Source: Pohlia nutans
Taxonomy: Eukaryota > Streptophyta > Bryopsida > Bryales > Mniaceae
NCBI GenBank assembly: GCA_022496805.1
Contig: CM040085.1
Coordinates: forward strand, 41,073,811 to 41,137,810
Reading direction: 5' to 3'
DNA length: 64,000 nucleotides
The translations under genes and the position numbers were made by a program. The first letter of the stretch is position 1. Each line of letters starts with the position of its first letter. Positions 23,390-34,330 of this stretch are shown piece by piece. Below the pieces are notes generated by a model that did not search any database, was not told the DNA's origin, and saw only the letters and a program-made list of their open reading frames with translations.

Positions 23390-23991
23390 TTAAACCCCTA
23401 AATGTTTACAACCCTTTCAAGATTTGGAGAATTGCAAGATGCATTATAAAAGGCAACTAAGAGGGATATTTTGAACTTGATGTATCAATAAAAGTTGTAC
23501 ATTATGAATTTTAGATTCTAACCATACACTAAGATCTATGATTGCTATCACCAATATTTTGGTATAAAATTTGAAACTCAAAATTCTTTTGTAATTTGAT
23601 TACAAATTTAAGATATTGACAATCTGTGGATGAAATTTGTTGTGATGGGTTGAAAGTTAATACTCTAAGTGTAGTGATTTTTGGAGATTTTTTGGTTGCT
23701 TAACAAGCAATTCTTGAGTCAACCAAAGAGAGCTTGATGGATGGCTTTCGACATATTGAATTTGGAATCCCATTTACAACCGCCAAGTTTGTCCTTTAAT
23801 TAAACCCAACATTCAGCAAGCCATAAAATGTACAAAAATAATTTCCCAATGAATTTTTTTCAGTAATTCTTCATCATATCACTCACCTTCCCTGAAATTT
23901 TCAGAATTTTCTAAGACTTTTTGAATTTTTTTTGAATTCTTTAAAATCAGTGTGTATTAGACTTGTTTCGTTTTGGTCTTGAAAGGGTTAA
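23390..23991. mobile_element. TTAA-flanked family D element, 602 bp copy
   Basis: The left end TTAAACCCCTAAATGTTTAC leads into the family D interior (AGATGCATTATAAAAGGC, GTAATACTCTAAGTGTAGTG-like block). The right end is diverged (GAAAGGGTTAA). Confidence 0.65.
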
Positions 23992-24390
23992 TGTAATGCA
24001 AAGATGAAATGAGATTCCAATTTGCATTGAATTGAGTCATTGACATGAGAAGTGAGTTGGCTTAAACTGAGCTTTTGATGCATAATCCACTCTGTAATCT
24101 GCTCAACTTTGGAGGGCTATATCTATGAATAAAACAGAGCTTTGACTGTATTCCAAACTACTTTGACTTTCTTATCTGGTATATAATTCAATTATGTAAA
24201 CCACACTTAGGGTTTTTAATTTATGAATTCAACCAAGTTTGTTGGAATCATCAGAATCAGTCATTTCTCTATGGTTGACTCAGGGATTACTTGTTAATTT
24301 TATGAGTTGACTTTTTCAAGAGCACTTTTGAATTTTATGAACTAAGATCTTAAATTTTTTTGGTGATTCACTACAATATGAAATGAGGCC

Positions 24391-24964
24391 TTAAACGTCC
24401 TCACCCCTCTCCAAATTTGGGCAGATCTGCAAAGATGCATAATAAAATGCAACCAAGAGGGATGTTTTGAACTTAATGTATGAATAAAAGTTGTAAATTA
24501 TAAATTTCAGATTCTATCCATATGATTAGATCTGCGATTGTTATCACCAATATTTTTGTATAAATTTTGAAACTTGAAATTCAAAAATATTTTGTAATTT
24601 AATTACAAATAAGATATTGACAATTTTGTAGATGAAATTTGTTGTGATGGGTTGAAATGTAATACTCTAAGTGTAGTGATTTTTGTGAATTTTTCGGTTG
24701 CTTAATTTTATGAGTTTATTTTTCCAAAAGCACATTCAGACTAATATCTTTGAAATTTTGGGTGAATCACTCCAACATGAAAGAGGCATAAAAATTGCAC
24801 AAATCATCATGTTTCCAATTGGATCACACGTGCATGAAACTATCTTGCTATAAAATTTTGTTGTATTTCTTTACCTTGCAAAAAGTGCATGATCATGGAT
24901 TAAAAAGCGTGGATGAAATCTATACATTGTTCAAAAAATGGACGGTTGGTCTTTTAGGGGTTAA
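24391..24964. mobile_element. TTAA-flanked family D element, 574 bp copy
   Basis: The interior matches the copies at 23390 and 29214 closely. The right end GGTCTTTTAGGGGTTAA is intact; the left CCCC tip has mutated. It lies 399 bp from the previous family D copy, in the same orientation. Confidence 0.65.
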
Positions 24965-26128
24965 GAGCTTACTAACTTTGCTTAACTTCTAAAGGATCCA
25001 AAGTGTTTTTGCTAAAAAAATTCTAAAACCACCATGTCTAGTGCATTGAGTCCAACTACATAAATACAAAGTATTTTTTCATATTCAATTGCAAGATCTT
25101 GCACCTAGACTAATACAAGAAGATGCAGTAAAAAAATCAACAAGTTTTCGTACGTAGATTGTGAGATATAAGCATTTGAAAGGAAAATAAATGTTTTTTC
25201 TGCACCTACCCAAACCAGGTTAGGAGACTTTGAAACCTCTTTGCTTAAATTTCTTGCATTATAGAAAATTGAGGCTTTTGAGATTATATTGGAGAATTGA
25301 GTTAAGAATCTATAGAAAATATTTCAAAAAAGAAATCTCGGTTTTCATCTAAGTTTATAAAATCCCTTAGTAGAAACAAGTATAAGATGAAAGGGAAAAT
25401 TAAATTGTTGACAGTTCCAATATAGATTTGAATTGAAAAATGTAAGTCCTACTACTGGTTTGAATGTTCTAGCAAGCAATTGAAACATTGTAGACTTTTT
25501 TTATTTTTAAAAAAATTGTGAAAATTGACTTCAAACTATCGTACTTTGTAACTATAGTTAGTTTTTTTAGAAGATACTTTGATTTTCATGTAGAAAATAA
25601 AGTATTCTTGTTCTCTAGTTTCTAATCCAGTAATAATTTGAATTTGTATAAATAATTTATGATCTTTGTATGCGTATTTACAACTTAAGAAGAGAGCATT
25701 ATAAACATAATTGAAAAAACACAATCTAAGACAATTTAAAAAATACTATTGAAAAGTTTGTAAGAACAAGAATACTGATATTTTATCCTTGACAAAATAG
25801 TATTTAGTTGCTTAAACTTCTAACTTTTTTTTTTATTAGAGCCATTCATTGTTGAAATCCCCTTTTCCTAATGTTTGAAATTGTCTAAAAATTCCCAAAT
25901 TTTGAGATGGTATTGTTAGTTTCAGGATGAAAAAATAGCATTTAAACCATATTTTGTGCTTCTAACTTTTGTGCAATAAGGTTGCATTGGCAAGGCAATT
26001 TTAGACTCATAAGTAACTTTTTTTAAACTAATACAAAATAGTCAGGGTGGAAAAATCTATTTTAAATTTGGATCAATTTTTTTAATTAATTATTACCCAA
26101 ATTTATTTATTTTTTGTTGCAAATTTTT
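24965..26128. other. AT-rich intergenic DNA
   Basis: A weak TTAA-type tip (TTAACTTCTAAAGGATCC) begins at 24983 but no partner end was found. The rest is AT-rich with no gene or matched repeat. Confidence 0.4.
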
Positions 26129-26631
26129 CATTCCCTAAAAGACCAAGAAGCCCAAATTGAACTTTCTGTTTTTTTAGCATTTTTTTAGTAGGTCTTATAT
26201 AGATTTATTATTTTCATTATTTTCCTAGTTTTTGGACCAGTGCACGGGCAATATTCTTTATCATTGATTCCAGTGATATAAAACCAAAAGACTCTAAATC
26301 ACCCCCAGGACGTTAATGCAAGAGGACAAAAACTGCCCCCTATTTTGAACATGTAGGGGCCACCTTAAAAATAACCCCTTCTTCCAAGGGTTTTAAATTC
26401 CCAAAGGGGTCCCCCTAGATCAAAAAAAGAATCGTAGAATGCCCTAAATTTGCAAAAAAAATTGTTAAAAAAAGACCCTAGGGTGCCCAAAATGGAAATT
26501 TCAGAAAATAAGGCCCATGGATGAACAGTGCTTGCATTAACGTCCGGGGATTTAGAGTTGGGGTATAAAACCAGTTCCATCTCACAATATGATTGATTGA
26601 ATTTATAAATCCTCGGTCTTTTAGGGGTTAA
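26129..26631. mobile_element. TTAA-flanked family A element carrying a nested insertion
   Basis: The right end is intact (GGTCTTTTAGGGGTTAA). The left end is mutated (CCCTAAAAGACCAAGAAG, TTAA lost). Removing the insertion at 26287-26563 and one target copy leaves about the normal length of family A. Confidence 0.7.
26287..26563. mobile_element. Mutator-like miniature element with 10-bp target duplication
   Basis: The perfect 10 bp duplication TATAAAACCA is at 26277-26286 and 26564-26573. The tips share GACTCTAAATC and GGACGTTAATGCAAG across about 30 bp with mismatches. A duplication of 9-10 bp with long ends points to the Mutator/MULE superfamily. Its 99-codon open frame is non-coding by appearance. 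Confidence 0.75.
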
Positions 26632-26948
26632 CGAATTTTTCATCCAAATAAAAAAATCATCCAAGTTGAACTACATGATGATATGAATGATTGTCAGCTG
26701 TCACCCCAACTACATTCCAAAATTTGTAGAAATAACACTGGTCAGAGGAAACACTAGGCTGTGACACTGCAGCCTCATAGAGTCTATTTGGTACTTCTGT
26801 ACAGTGTGCAGTCTAGTGGACAGTACTGCCTCAGATGGCCAGGTACCGACTGTCAAACTTACAACTTGCAATCACTAGGAGTTGGTGTGAAGAAGGAAAA
26901 CCATTAATACATATTTTTCAATGAAGAAGTTGTTCAAGGTCAAACTAA

Positions 26949-27235
26949 GGGCCGCTTCACACTATGGCCGTCCAAGTCAAGAGGCCGTGGGATTGAGTGG
27001 CCAAACTTTGTTGAGAGTCCAAAGAAATGGGCTGAAAATAGGCAATAAAATATAGTTTTGATTTTTTATGAAAAAAAATCGACGGCCTCTCGACCATAGT
27101 TTGGTTTTCCATTTACGTGTGACCCAAACCTTCTTTTGAGAGTCCGTCGCCTTGGTCAAAAAGTGCTGCCATGTAGGCAATTTGAAAGGTGACGGCCTTT
27201 GAACTTTGGCTCTAGTGTGAAGGTTCGAAAGGCCA
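26949..27235. mobile_element. Harbinger/Tourist-like miniature element
   Basis: The left tip GGGCCGCTTCACACTATGGCC follows a TAA. The right side has CTCTAGTGTGAAGG and then GGCC before ATAA, a slightly damaged complement. The interior has inverted GGCCGTCC/GACGGCC blocks. Confidence 0.6.
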
Positions 27236-28703
27236 TAAATCCTAAACTTTGTTGTCTAAACATTAAGTTTTTTGTACATGCAAATCCTCCATATTTAATT
27301 CTTTGTAATTATGGGGACTTGAAGGTTCATGTTTAGAAAAAAGGTAGAGTGGTAGTGAGTGCATTGGGAGAGATGGCATTTTGTGTTTGAACTTTTGTCC
27401 CTTGCAGACAATATTGTTGGGTATTTGATTCTCAGTCGGACTCATGTTGTTTGTTTGTTAGGTTGTGTTTTAAACACATTACTTGAACGTGACACCCGTT
27501 TTAAATTTTCATTTGTTCTAGTTTCTATTCATGTTTTAATGTAATCACATTTAATTGCAACACTTTAGGCACTGAGCACAATTGATATTATTTGAAATTT
27601 TTGTTCATGTATTAATTTTTTTTTGATATGGATTAATGTCAATTTATGCCAAAATTCCATGATTTTGATAAATGGTACAATTTATAAACAAACTAGGGTC
27701 TATAAAATAAGTTGGTGAGAATTATATTTACCTGTAGGGTCTTGTAAAATACCTCAAAGTACCATTTATCTACTAATAGGGTGTAAATTATTCAAGAAAT
27801 TTAAATAAATAGCACACCTTTAACTATCCCCAACCACACATAGTTTACAAAAGTATACAATACGTGACCTCCCCATTCCCCTTGGGCCTTTAGGGGTTAA
27901 GTTGGATTTAATTATTCAAGCTAAAACACACAATTATAAATATCATTGGTAGAAACATTGTTCCCGTAAACTAGCAAAAAGACCAACAAGAAGACTCCAT
28001 ATGATGAATTAGACTAGTTGTGGGTATTTTGGGGCATGCTACTTTAGTTTGCACGGGTTGTATAACTTCTATTAGTGTATATGCAAGGAACTAGGTGGCT
28101 TTTTTCTACATAGATACTTTTTATGTGTCCTACACTAAAATAGTGCATTTAGGTTGCCTTACCCAAAAAGTTACCTCATAAGTCACTAGTTGTACATGTG
28201 GAGGCGCATGGGTCTCTTTGAGTTTAATCTTGATGAAGATATTTTTCATGACTTCATCTACGTATCTCAGAGTTTACTCTTGATAAAATATTTACATAGT
28301 GTAAAATGTCGAGAAATTAGTGAGGGACAACCTAGATACACTATTTAGTGCAGCGTAAATGATTTTGCCAGTGTATACTCAAGTACAAAATAGGAGCAAG
28401 TTTACACTATGGAACCTACTCGCACTTGGAAAGTACACATGTAAGTTACAGTATAGTAAAACTGCTATACAGGTACGCCGTCACAGGCAAGTTACAGAGG
28501 GTCAAAGTCAAAGTAAAATCAATGTTGTGATTTATTCTTTGGAAACCCATGCTGAGATTTATACTAACCGGTCCTGAAGTCACGTCTCATAATAGCAGTG
28601 ATTCAAGAGTACCTGCAAATCCCAAACTCGCCACAAAGTCACAATGTAAGTTACTGTACTCTCAAGCATGTAATTTGGACAGGGTACGAAGTTAAAATTC
28701 TAA
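27236..28703. other. Intergenic with an isolated TTAA-element end
   Basis: At 27881-27900 a lone right tip (GGGCCTTTAGGGGTTAA) of a TTAA-flanked element stands without an identifiable left partner. No gene was recognised in this stretch. Confidence 0.45.
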
Positions 28704-29086
28704 GAGCATCCTCAATACATTCTCGGTATGAGGGTACACTAAAGTTCATGTGTCGTGGATAATTTTAGTCCTTAAATTTTTGCTAGGGCCGGCTAACGTG
28801 AAATGCAAGCATCATAGTGCAAGAGTGAAGAGTGCGAATCTTGGAATTATTTGTAGAGTATTCTTAGGAATATTTATAGTATGTCACAAAATATTCCAAG
28901 ATCCGCACTCGCACTTTGCACTGAGCCGCACTCTTGCACTCTGATGTTTGTAATTCAAGCGAGAATATTCACATAATATTCCAAGATTTGCACTCTATGC
29001 TCTTGTACTCTAATGTCTGCAGTTTAGGCTAAACAACCTCAATTTTGCTCTACAAGTTGATGAGAGTGCATACCCAATGGAGGAGC
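28704..29086. mobile_element. GAGC-type foldback element
   Basis: The tips are GAGCATCCTCAATACATTCT and the complement of GCTCCTCCATTGGGTATG. The interior is strongly palindromic: GTGCAAGAGTGAAGAGTGCG meets GCCGCACTCTTGCACTCTGA, and ATATTCCAAGATCCGCACTC recurs as ATATTCCAAGATTTGCACTC. No clean target duplication was found. Confidence 0.6.
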
Positions 29087-29213
29087 AACAACAAACACGC
29101 TATTTGTTGTGATAGTACATTTGATTAGTTCCCATTTTGACGCCACCATTGATTTAAATGCTCATGCTTCAAACATAGCTTGGATTTTTTTTATTGTTGT
29201 CTGCCTTGAAGGT

Positions 29214-29790
29214 TTAATCCCTAAATGCCTAGAGCCCTCTCCAAATTCGGCAGTTTTGCAAAGATGCATTATAAAATGCAACCTAGAGGGATATTTTGAA
29301 CTTGATATATGAATAAAAGTTGTACATTATGAATTTTAGATTCTATCCATACGGTTAGATCTATGATTGCTATTACCAATAATTTTGTATAAAATTTGAA
29401 ACGTGAAATTCAAAATTATTTTGTAATTCAATTACGAATAAGATATTGACAATCTACGAATGAAATCCATTGTGATTGGTTGAAATGTAATACTCTAAGT
29501 GTAGTGATTTTTGGAGATTTTTTGGTTGCTTAATTTTATGAGTTGACTTTTTTTAGAGCACTTTTACACTGAGATCTTCAAAATTTTGGGTGAATCACTA
29601 CAACATGAAATGAGGCATAAAAATTTCACAAATCATCCCCTTTCTAATCGGATCACATATACATGAAGCTAACTTCCCATAGAATCTACAGTAAAAATTC
29701 CACACTACAAAAAGTGCATGACGGATGAGAAATTTTGAATGAAATCTGTACATCGTCCAAAAAATGGACGCTTAGGCAGTTAGGGGTTAA
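29214..29790. mobile_element. TTAA-flanked family D element, best preserved copy
   Basis: It starts TTAATCCCTAAATGCCTAGA and ends GGCAGTTAGGGGTTAA, 577 bp. It gives the reference interior for the copies at 23390 and 24391. Confidence 0.75.
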
Positions 29791-30132
29791 CAAATATTTT
29801 TTTTAAAAATTCTCTGAAAAAGGCTATTTGTGTTGTGGCCTACACAACACTGCTTCAGACAATGACTGCATTGGGACGGCTCAATACATACCTCTATATG
29901 GTGCTCATATTCAATGGCTCTCTCACTCCCTAAATATGCATGATGAATTTCATTCCCTTTTTTGATTCATGAGAGAATTCACTAGTAGGGATGGGCATTA
30001 TCTAACTTGAGGTACACCAACCTCTTACTATCATGTTTTGGTGGTGTACATTCCAAATCAAAAATGTCTACCGTCGATATATCAGGGCCGAATTGGTAAA
30101 AGGTAGGTGTGTACCATAGCATGAAAATATGC

Positions 30133-30275
30133 TACCGCACCTCACTTTCTAGTTCAGCGATTGGAGTGCCGAAAGGTAATTTCCATCGAGATTCACTTGG
30201 GTCACAACCAATGCAAAATGACACGTGGCAAAATTCTGAACTATTTTTTGCCGAAGCAGAAAGTGAGGTACGGTA
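30133..30275. repeat. Short inverted repeat pair
   Basis: TACCGCACCTCACTTTCT at 30133-30150 faces AGAAAGTGAGGTACGGTA at 30258-30275, with one mismatch. It could be a miniature element using TA, or a structured transcript. No second copy was seen. Confidence 0.5.
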
Positions 30276-30874
30276 ATTGCCGGGTTCAGATGAGCTGCAA
30301 GTGTTGATGATGGCCCGTCAGTATACGAGCTTCATAATATAAGCCACCCTCTGGAGGTAAAGCAGAGTCTTGAAGAGTGGGTTCTACTCTTCCTGCGAAC
30401 TAAGTTACCTGGCCTGGCCTGTCAAAGCTCCGTCAAGGTTGTCGGTTACCAAGTAAACCTCCGTCTGTCCATATCATTGTCTGAAATTTCTGTTGTGCAC
30501 ATGCTGCAGGCAGGGAGTAAACACAGGCTGAAATTTTTGATTTGATGCATACTGTACTTACTTATGATTCAATACTACGATTGTCTGGATATTATTAACA
30601 CATGGCCACACTTATTATTACTACTGCGATGTCCCCAAACACATCACACAATCTCTGTGACTGTGGACACAATAAAGCAGTGAGTTATGGGGAATTCACA
30701 ATGGCCTCTTTTGTAACCAATGAATAAGAAGAACTCACCTCTTTTGACCAATCAAAATTGACAAATTGCATTTCAAAACCTCAAGGGAATTTTTTTATTT
30801 TAAAAACCTATAAAAACTTGATGTTGTATTAGACTTCTGATGTTGATCATCTTATTAGACAAGTATCAAATATG

Positions 30875-31105
30875 TTAACCCTTAAAGGTCCTTGGGGATA
30901 GTAGATACATTGCCGTATATTTGACATTTGTTGTAAGTAGAAAGTTCCAAATTGAGATCCCAATAGCATTTAAGACCATGTAGACATGAATTTTAACTTC
31001 ACTTTTGATATGAAATTCATAGGAGGTGTAGAACCATTCCAAATACAATGAAATACGGCCGTATAATACTGGCCGGAATGGCCAATCTCGACCTTTAAGG
31101 GTTAA
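30875..31105. mobile_element. TTAA-flanked family E element
   Basis: The ends are TTAACCCTTAAAGGTC on the left and the complement of TTAACCCTTAAAGGTCGAGA on the right, 231 bp, with the CCCTTAAAGGTC tip perfectly shared. Confidence 0.78.
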
Positions 31106-31215
31106 TCATCTTGGATGAAATATTCCCAAATATTTCCTAATACTCTAAAATATTACAAATATATTCTAAGAATGTACTTGTCTGGTAAATGAGGAAGTTT
31201 TCGACACTTTGTCTA

Positions 31216-31532
31216 CAGTGAATGGCGTATTTAGTGTTCCAAGACACTATTTTTAAACCCATACACTATTTAATTTTAGGGAGATATAGTGTCCTCGTAA
31301 AAATTAAAATGATTGTAGCGTTCCAATGCCATATGGCAACTTTGTATCAAATATGGCATGCCACCTCATATCACTCTTATTACTTGAAACGAACATGACA
31401 CTCTCAATGAAAGTGAGGATGACAAGTGGTGAACTCCTATGTAGTGTCAAAGGACACTATTTCTCTTCACTTTTGAATGAATTGTGGTAAGAGATATCAA
31501 TTCTCCTCAGACACTAAATATGCCATTCAATG
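31216..31532. mobile_element. TA-flanked miniature element, AATGGC family
   Basis: The tips are CAGTGAATGGCGTATTTAGT and the complement of CATTGAATGGCATATTTAGT with TA on each side. It is 317 bp with repeated GACACTA blocks inside. It is mariner-like by tip and target. Confidence 0.72.
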
Positions 31533-32147
31533 TAGTGGCCAAGTAAGACAGCCTTGAATGAGACATAACAACTAACACATTTATAGCCCATGACAAAATG
31601 ATTTCAAATAGAGGGTAATAATACTTACTCTTCCCTAAAAAAACAATTACATTTTGTCAAACTTTAATAATTAAAAGGTGCCACATGTCATCTTGTGATT
31701 GGTTTATGTTGACGTGGGCCTCTCTAAATCTCACATGGACATTCTATTTTGGCACCAAGCTGGCGCTCATGTTCGGTGATGTAGGAACTCAGAACTTGAT
31801 GAAATGTATGTTTCTGAAGAGATAAGAAATCCATTGAGAATGGTGTAAGGCCAGCTTTCTCTGTCTGTGTACATGAATGACAGATCCCTCTCTGCCATGG
31901 CAATCCAGTCAGTTGTCTGCATCGCACTCACTCACGTCAATCCAAGAATAAAAAAATGTAAATAAATTCAAGAGTAATCACTTTGGAAGGGTTGAGAGAG
32001 ACACATACGTAATTTGCTCCAAAACGAGGACGGAATAACACCAATCCCAACACCAATGACATCATGCATGCATAAAGAGTTTGTTGGGTTGGTTCCACAA
32101 AACCAATGAACTTTTATAACCCATCTTGATAACAGTTTTGTGATACA

Positions 32148-32548
32148 TTAACCCCTAAAAGGATATGCATACGAAGTTGCTGCAGAGGTTTACATTTGTA
32201 CTTATATATTGAAGACTAGAAAATGATGCTGTGATCGTGAATTCTTTTGTAGACGTTAATGCCAATACCATTAATGGTATATATTTTTTTCAAAATTTTT
32301 GGAGTAATTTAGAGCAACTCTACCACTGCCTGTATATGCTGCAAATACGTATAAATGTGCACAAAAGACTCCATAGAATACACATAGTGATTCCAATTTT
32401 ATTTTTGAAGGTTTCACAATTTTCCTCATCTTTGGGCCCTTCTTTTGCTTTTTGGTTGTTTCAAGTAATATGCATTGCAAGGTGCCTCAATTCATGGTAC
32501 AATCCCAGCCGAGGCCATATTCCATCCTCAGGGCCCTTTAGGGGTTAA
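32148..32548. mobile_element. TTAA-flanked family F element
   Basis: It runs from TTAACCCCTAAAAGGATATG to GGGCCCTTTAGGGGTTAA, 401 bp, non-coding. The open frames inside on both strands are by-products of its AT-rich interior. Confidence 0.75.
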
Positions 32549-32940
32549 TACAAACTTCAAGCGACTGTGTCAAGTGCCACTTACCGTAGTATCATAGCTG
32601 GGTTGCCACCCACGAACGAATATTTAATATTTTTTGAAAAGTAAGGTTCGTTTCTCAAAAATGAATTTCTTGGTTTTGTTTTTGAGCAAAAAATGATTAA
32701 AATTGTCCCAAAATGACCCAAAATAGCTTAGAAATAGCAAAATATAGCTTAAAATAGTTTATTCTATTTTAGTTTTTTGGTCTTCTTAATTTCTAATTTT
32801 TTATGATTTTTGTTTTTTGAATTATCTTTTGGCGATTAAGCTATGGTACTACGGCAGTATCTATTGACCATAGCGTAGGAAAAAACTTATTTAGTGCATC
32901 AAAAATTACCTAAATGACACCAAAGTAACAAAACTTGCTA

Positions 32941-33154
32941 CACTGATTATTGCCATCAATGTGAGTCAAAGAATTAGTGTGAGACTTTACACCAATTCTC
33001 ACACTAATTTCAGTACATACATTTCAATGTACATTACTGTAAGAATTCTCAAATACTCTCAATTATTGTGACTTGAGCACACTTTTGTTTGAATACCACA
33101 ATTACTATGAGAATACTCAATTACTGTGACTCGCACTAATGACAATAACCAGTA
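32941..33154. mobile_element. TA-flanked element, relative of 16728
   Basis: It starts CACTGATTATTGCCATCA and ends ATGACAATAACCAGTA, flanked by TA. The interior matches the interrupted copy at 14905 almost block by block (TTAGTGTGAGACTTTACACC). Confidence 0.78.
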
Positions 33155-33173
33155 TACTCAAAGTATCTCCAGG

Positions 33174-33443
33174 ACCAACACTTTGAGTAGCTCTTTGGCT
33201 TTAGAAAAATGAATGTGTATGGGTTGATCAACAATTTATTTGGAGGGAGACACTGAATACAACAATCCAAGGGCTTCAATAGTAGAAATGACTCAATCTT
33301 CTCCTCTTCTTAATTGCACAATCCATGTGTGGTGACTTGTGAGCGACTTACTTACTATTTTCGGAGTTTAATTGAGTGATATTGGTAGAGAACTACATGC
33401 TATGCCTTGTAATTTTTGGATGACCTTGTTGGTGGAGATGCTC
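33174..33443. mobile_element. GAGC-family element, decayed copy
   Basis: The interior (TGTGGTGACTTGTGAGCGAC, TACTATTTTCGGAGTTTAAT) matches 1103-1392. The right tip GGTGGAGATGCTC is good; the left tip is degraded. It nearly abuts the TA-flanked element ending at 33154. Confidence 0.68.
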
Positions 33444-33521
33444 TCAATGACGGTAGAACGTAACATTTGTGTCAAAACCGTGTATGCAATCTTTGAACGG
33501 GTATCAAGTGATATCCATATT

Positions 33522-33525
<4 letters not shown>

Positions 33526-33572
<47 letters not shown>
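33526..33572. repeat. (TA)n microsatellite
   Basis: About 23 uninterrupted AT dinucleotides end at TATATAG. This is likely to be length-polymorphic. Confidence 0.95.
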
Positions 33573-33576
<4 letters not shown>

Positions 33577-33865
33577 TATATTCTTAAATTGTTCACTGAA
33601 TACATTTTTTCAGTCCCTATTTTACTTTTAAAATAATTTTAATGTAGTAGAATTTTATTTTGATGAAAAAGTTTATCAAGGCCTTGCATTTTAATTCACA
33701 CCATTTTCAATATTTTTCAACTTTAAGAACTACGATTGGGGCTATAGTATTGAGTCTCTAGAATTGCAAACTATAGGAAGTGAAAACACCCAATCACAAT
33801 TTTGGTTCAGGTCATATATGTCGATTACTGGCTTTCATAGGCTTTGAACCTTTTGTGCACAATCT

Positions 33866-34330
33866 TTTACATAATATAGACTGTGTACGCACGCGAGAAC
33901 AGTTCCACCACCAGAATTGTCGTGTTGGATTTTGGCCTCGGCCAACTTGTCTATTATATAATACAAATTGTGCACGCAAACACACAAGGATGGTTTTGTC
34001 TTTGCAATTGTTGTGTCAGACTTTGGCATGAACCAACTGAGTTTATAATCTAACACAGATCGTGCATGCATGCACAGTTCTGCCTCTAGAAATGTCATGC
34101 AATTTTTAGCTCAAGGCAACCTAGTTTATTGTCTCTGCCCAATAGGGGAGAGACTATGAAAACGCTTCGTTTTCAAGAAGTTACATGTCTGAACAATATA
34201 AGGTAAATACTAAGGCAGAGACTACGCGACTAGTCGCTTGTTATGTAAGAAAGACAATACATGCACGCACACAAAGACAACTCTACCACTACAACTATCA
34301 TGCAGGACTCCAGCCCAACCTAAGGTAGAA
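33866..34330. repeat. Degenerate minisatellite with a period near 88 bp
   Basis: Related units begin near 33874, 33958, 34050 and 34253. Each has a GTGTACGCACGC / GTGCACGCAAAC / GTGCATGCATGC / ATGCACGCACAC core followed about 20 bp later by a CCACCAC-like block. The steps are 84, 92 and 203 bp. Subtracting the 115 bp insertion at 34129-34243 from the last gives 88. Confidence 0.6.
34129..34243 (-). repeat. CTAGTCGCG dispersed repeat, copy 2, inside the minisatellite
   Basis: It runs from TTGTCTCTGCCCAATAGGGG to CGCGACTAGTCGCTTG. TTA occurs on both sides, a possible 3 bp target duplication. It is the reverse of the copy at 17182. Confidence 0.65.

Noticed and set aside
26365..26664. 99-codon open frame on minus strand
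   Set aside because: It runs across the border of a Mutator-like miniature element and its host element, so it cannot be an ancestral gene.
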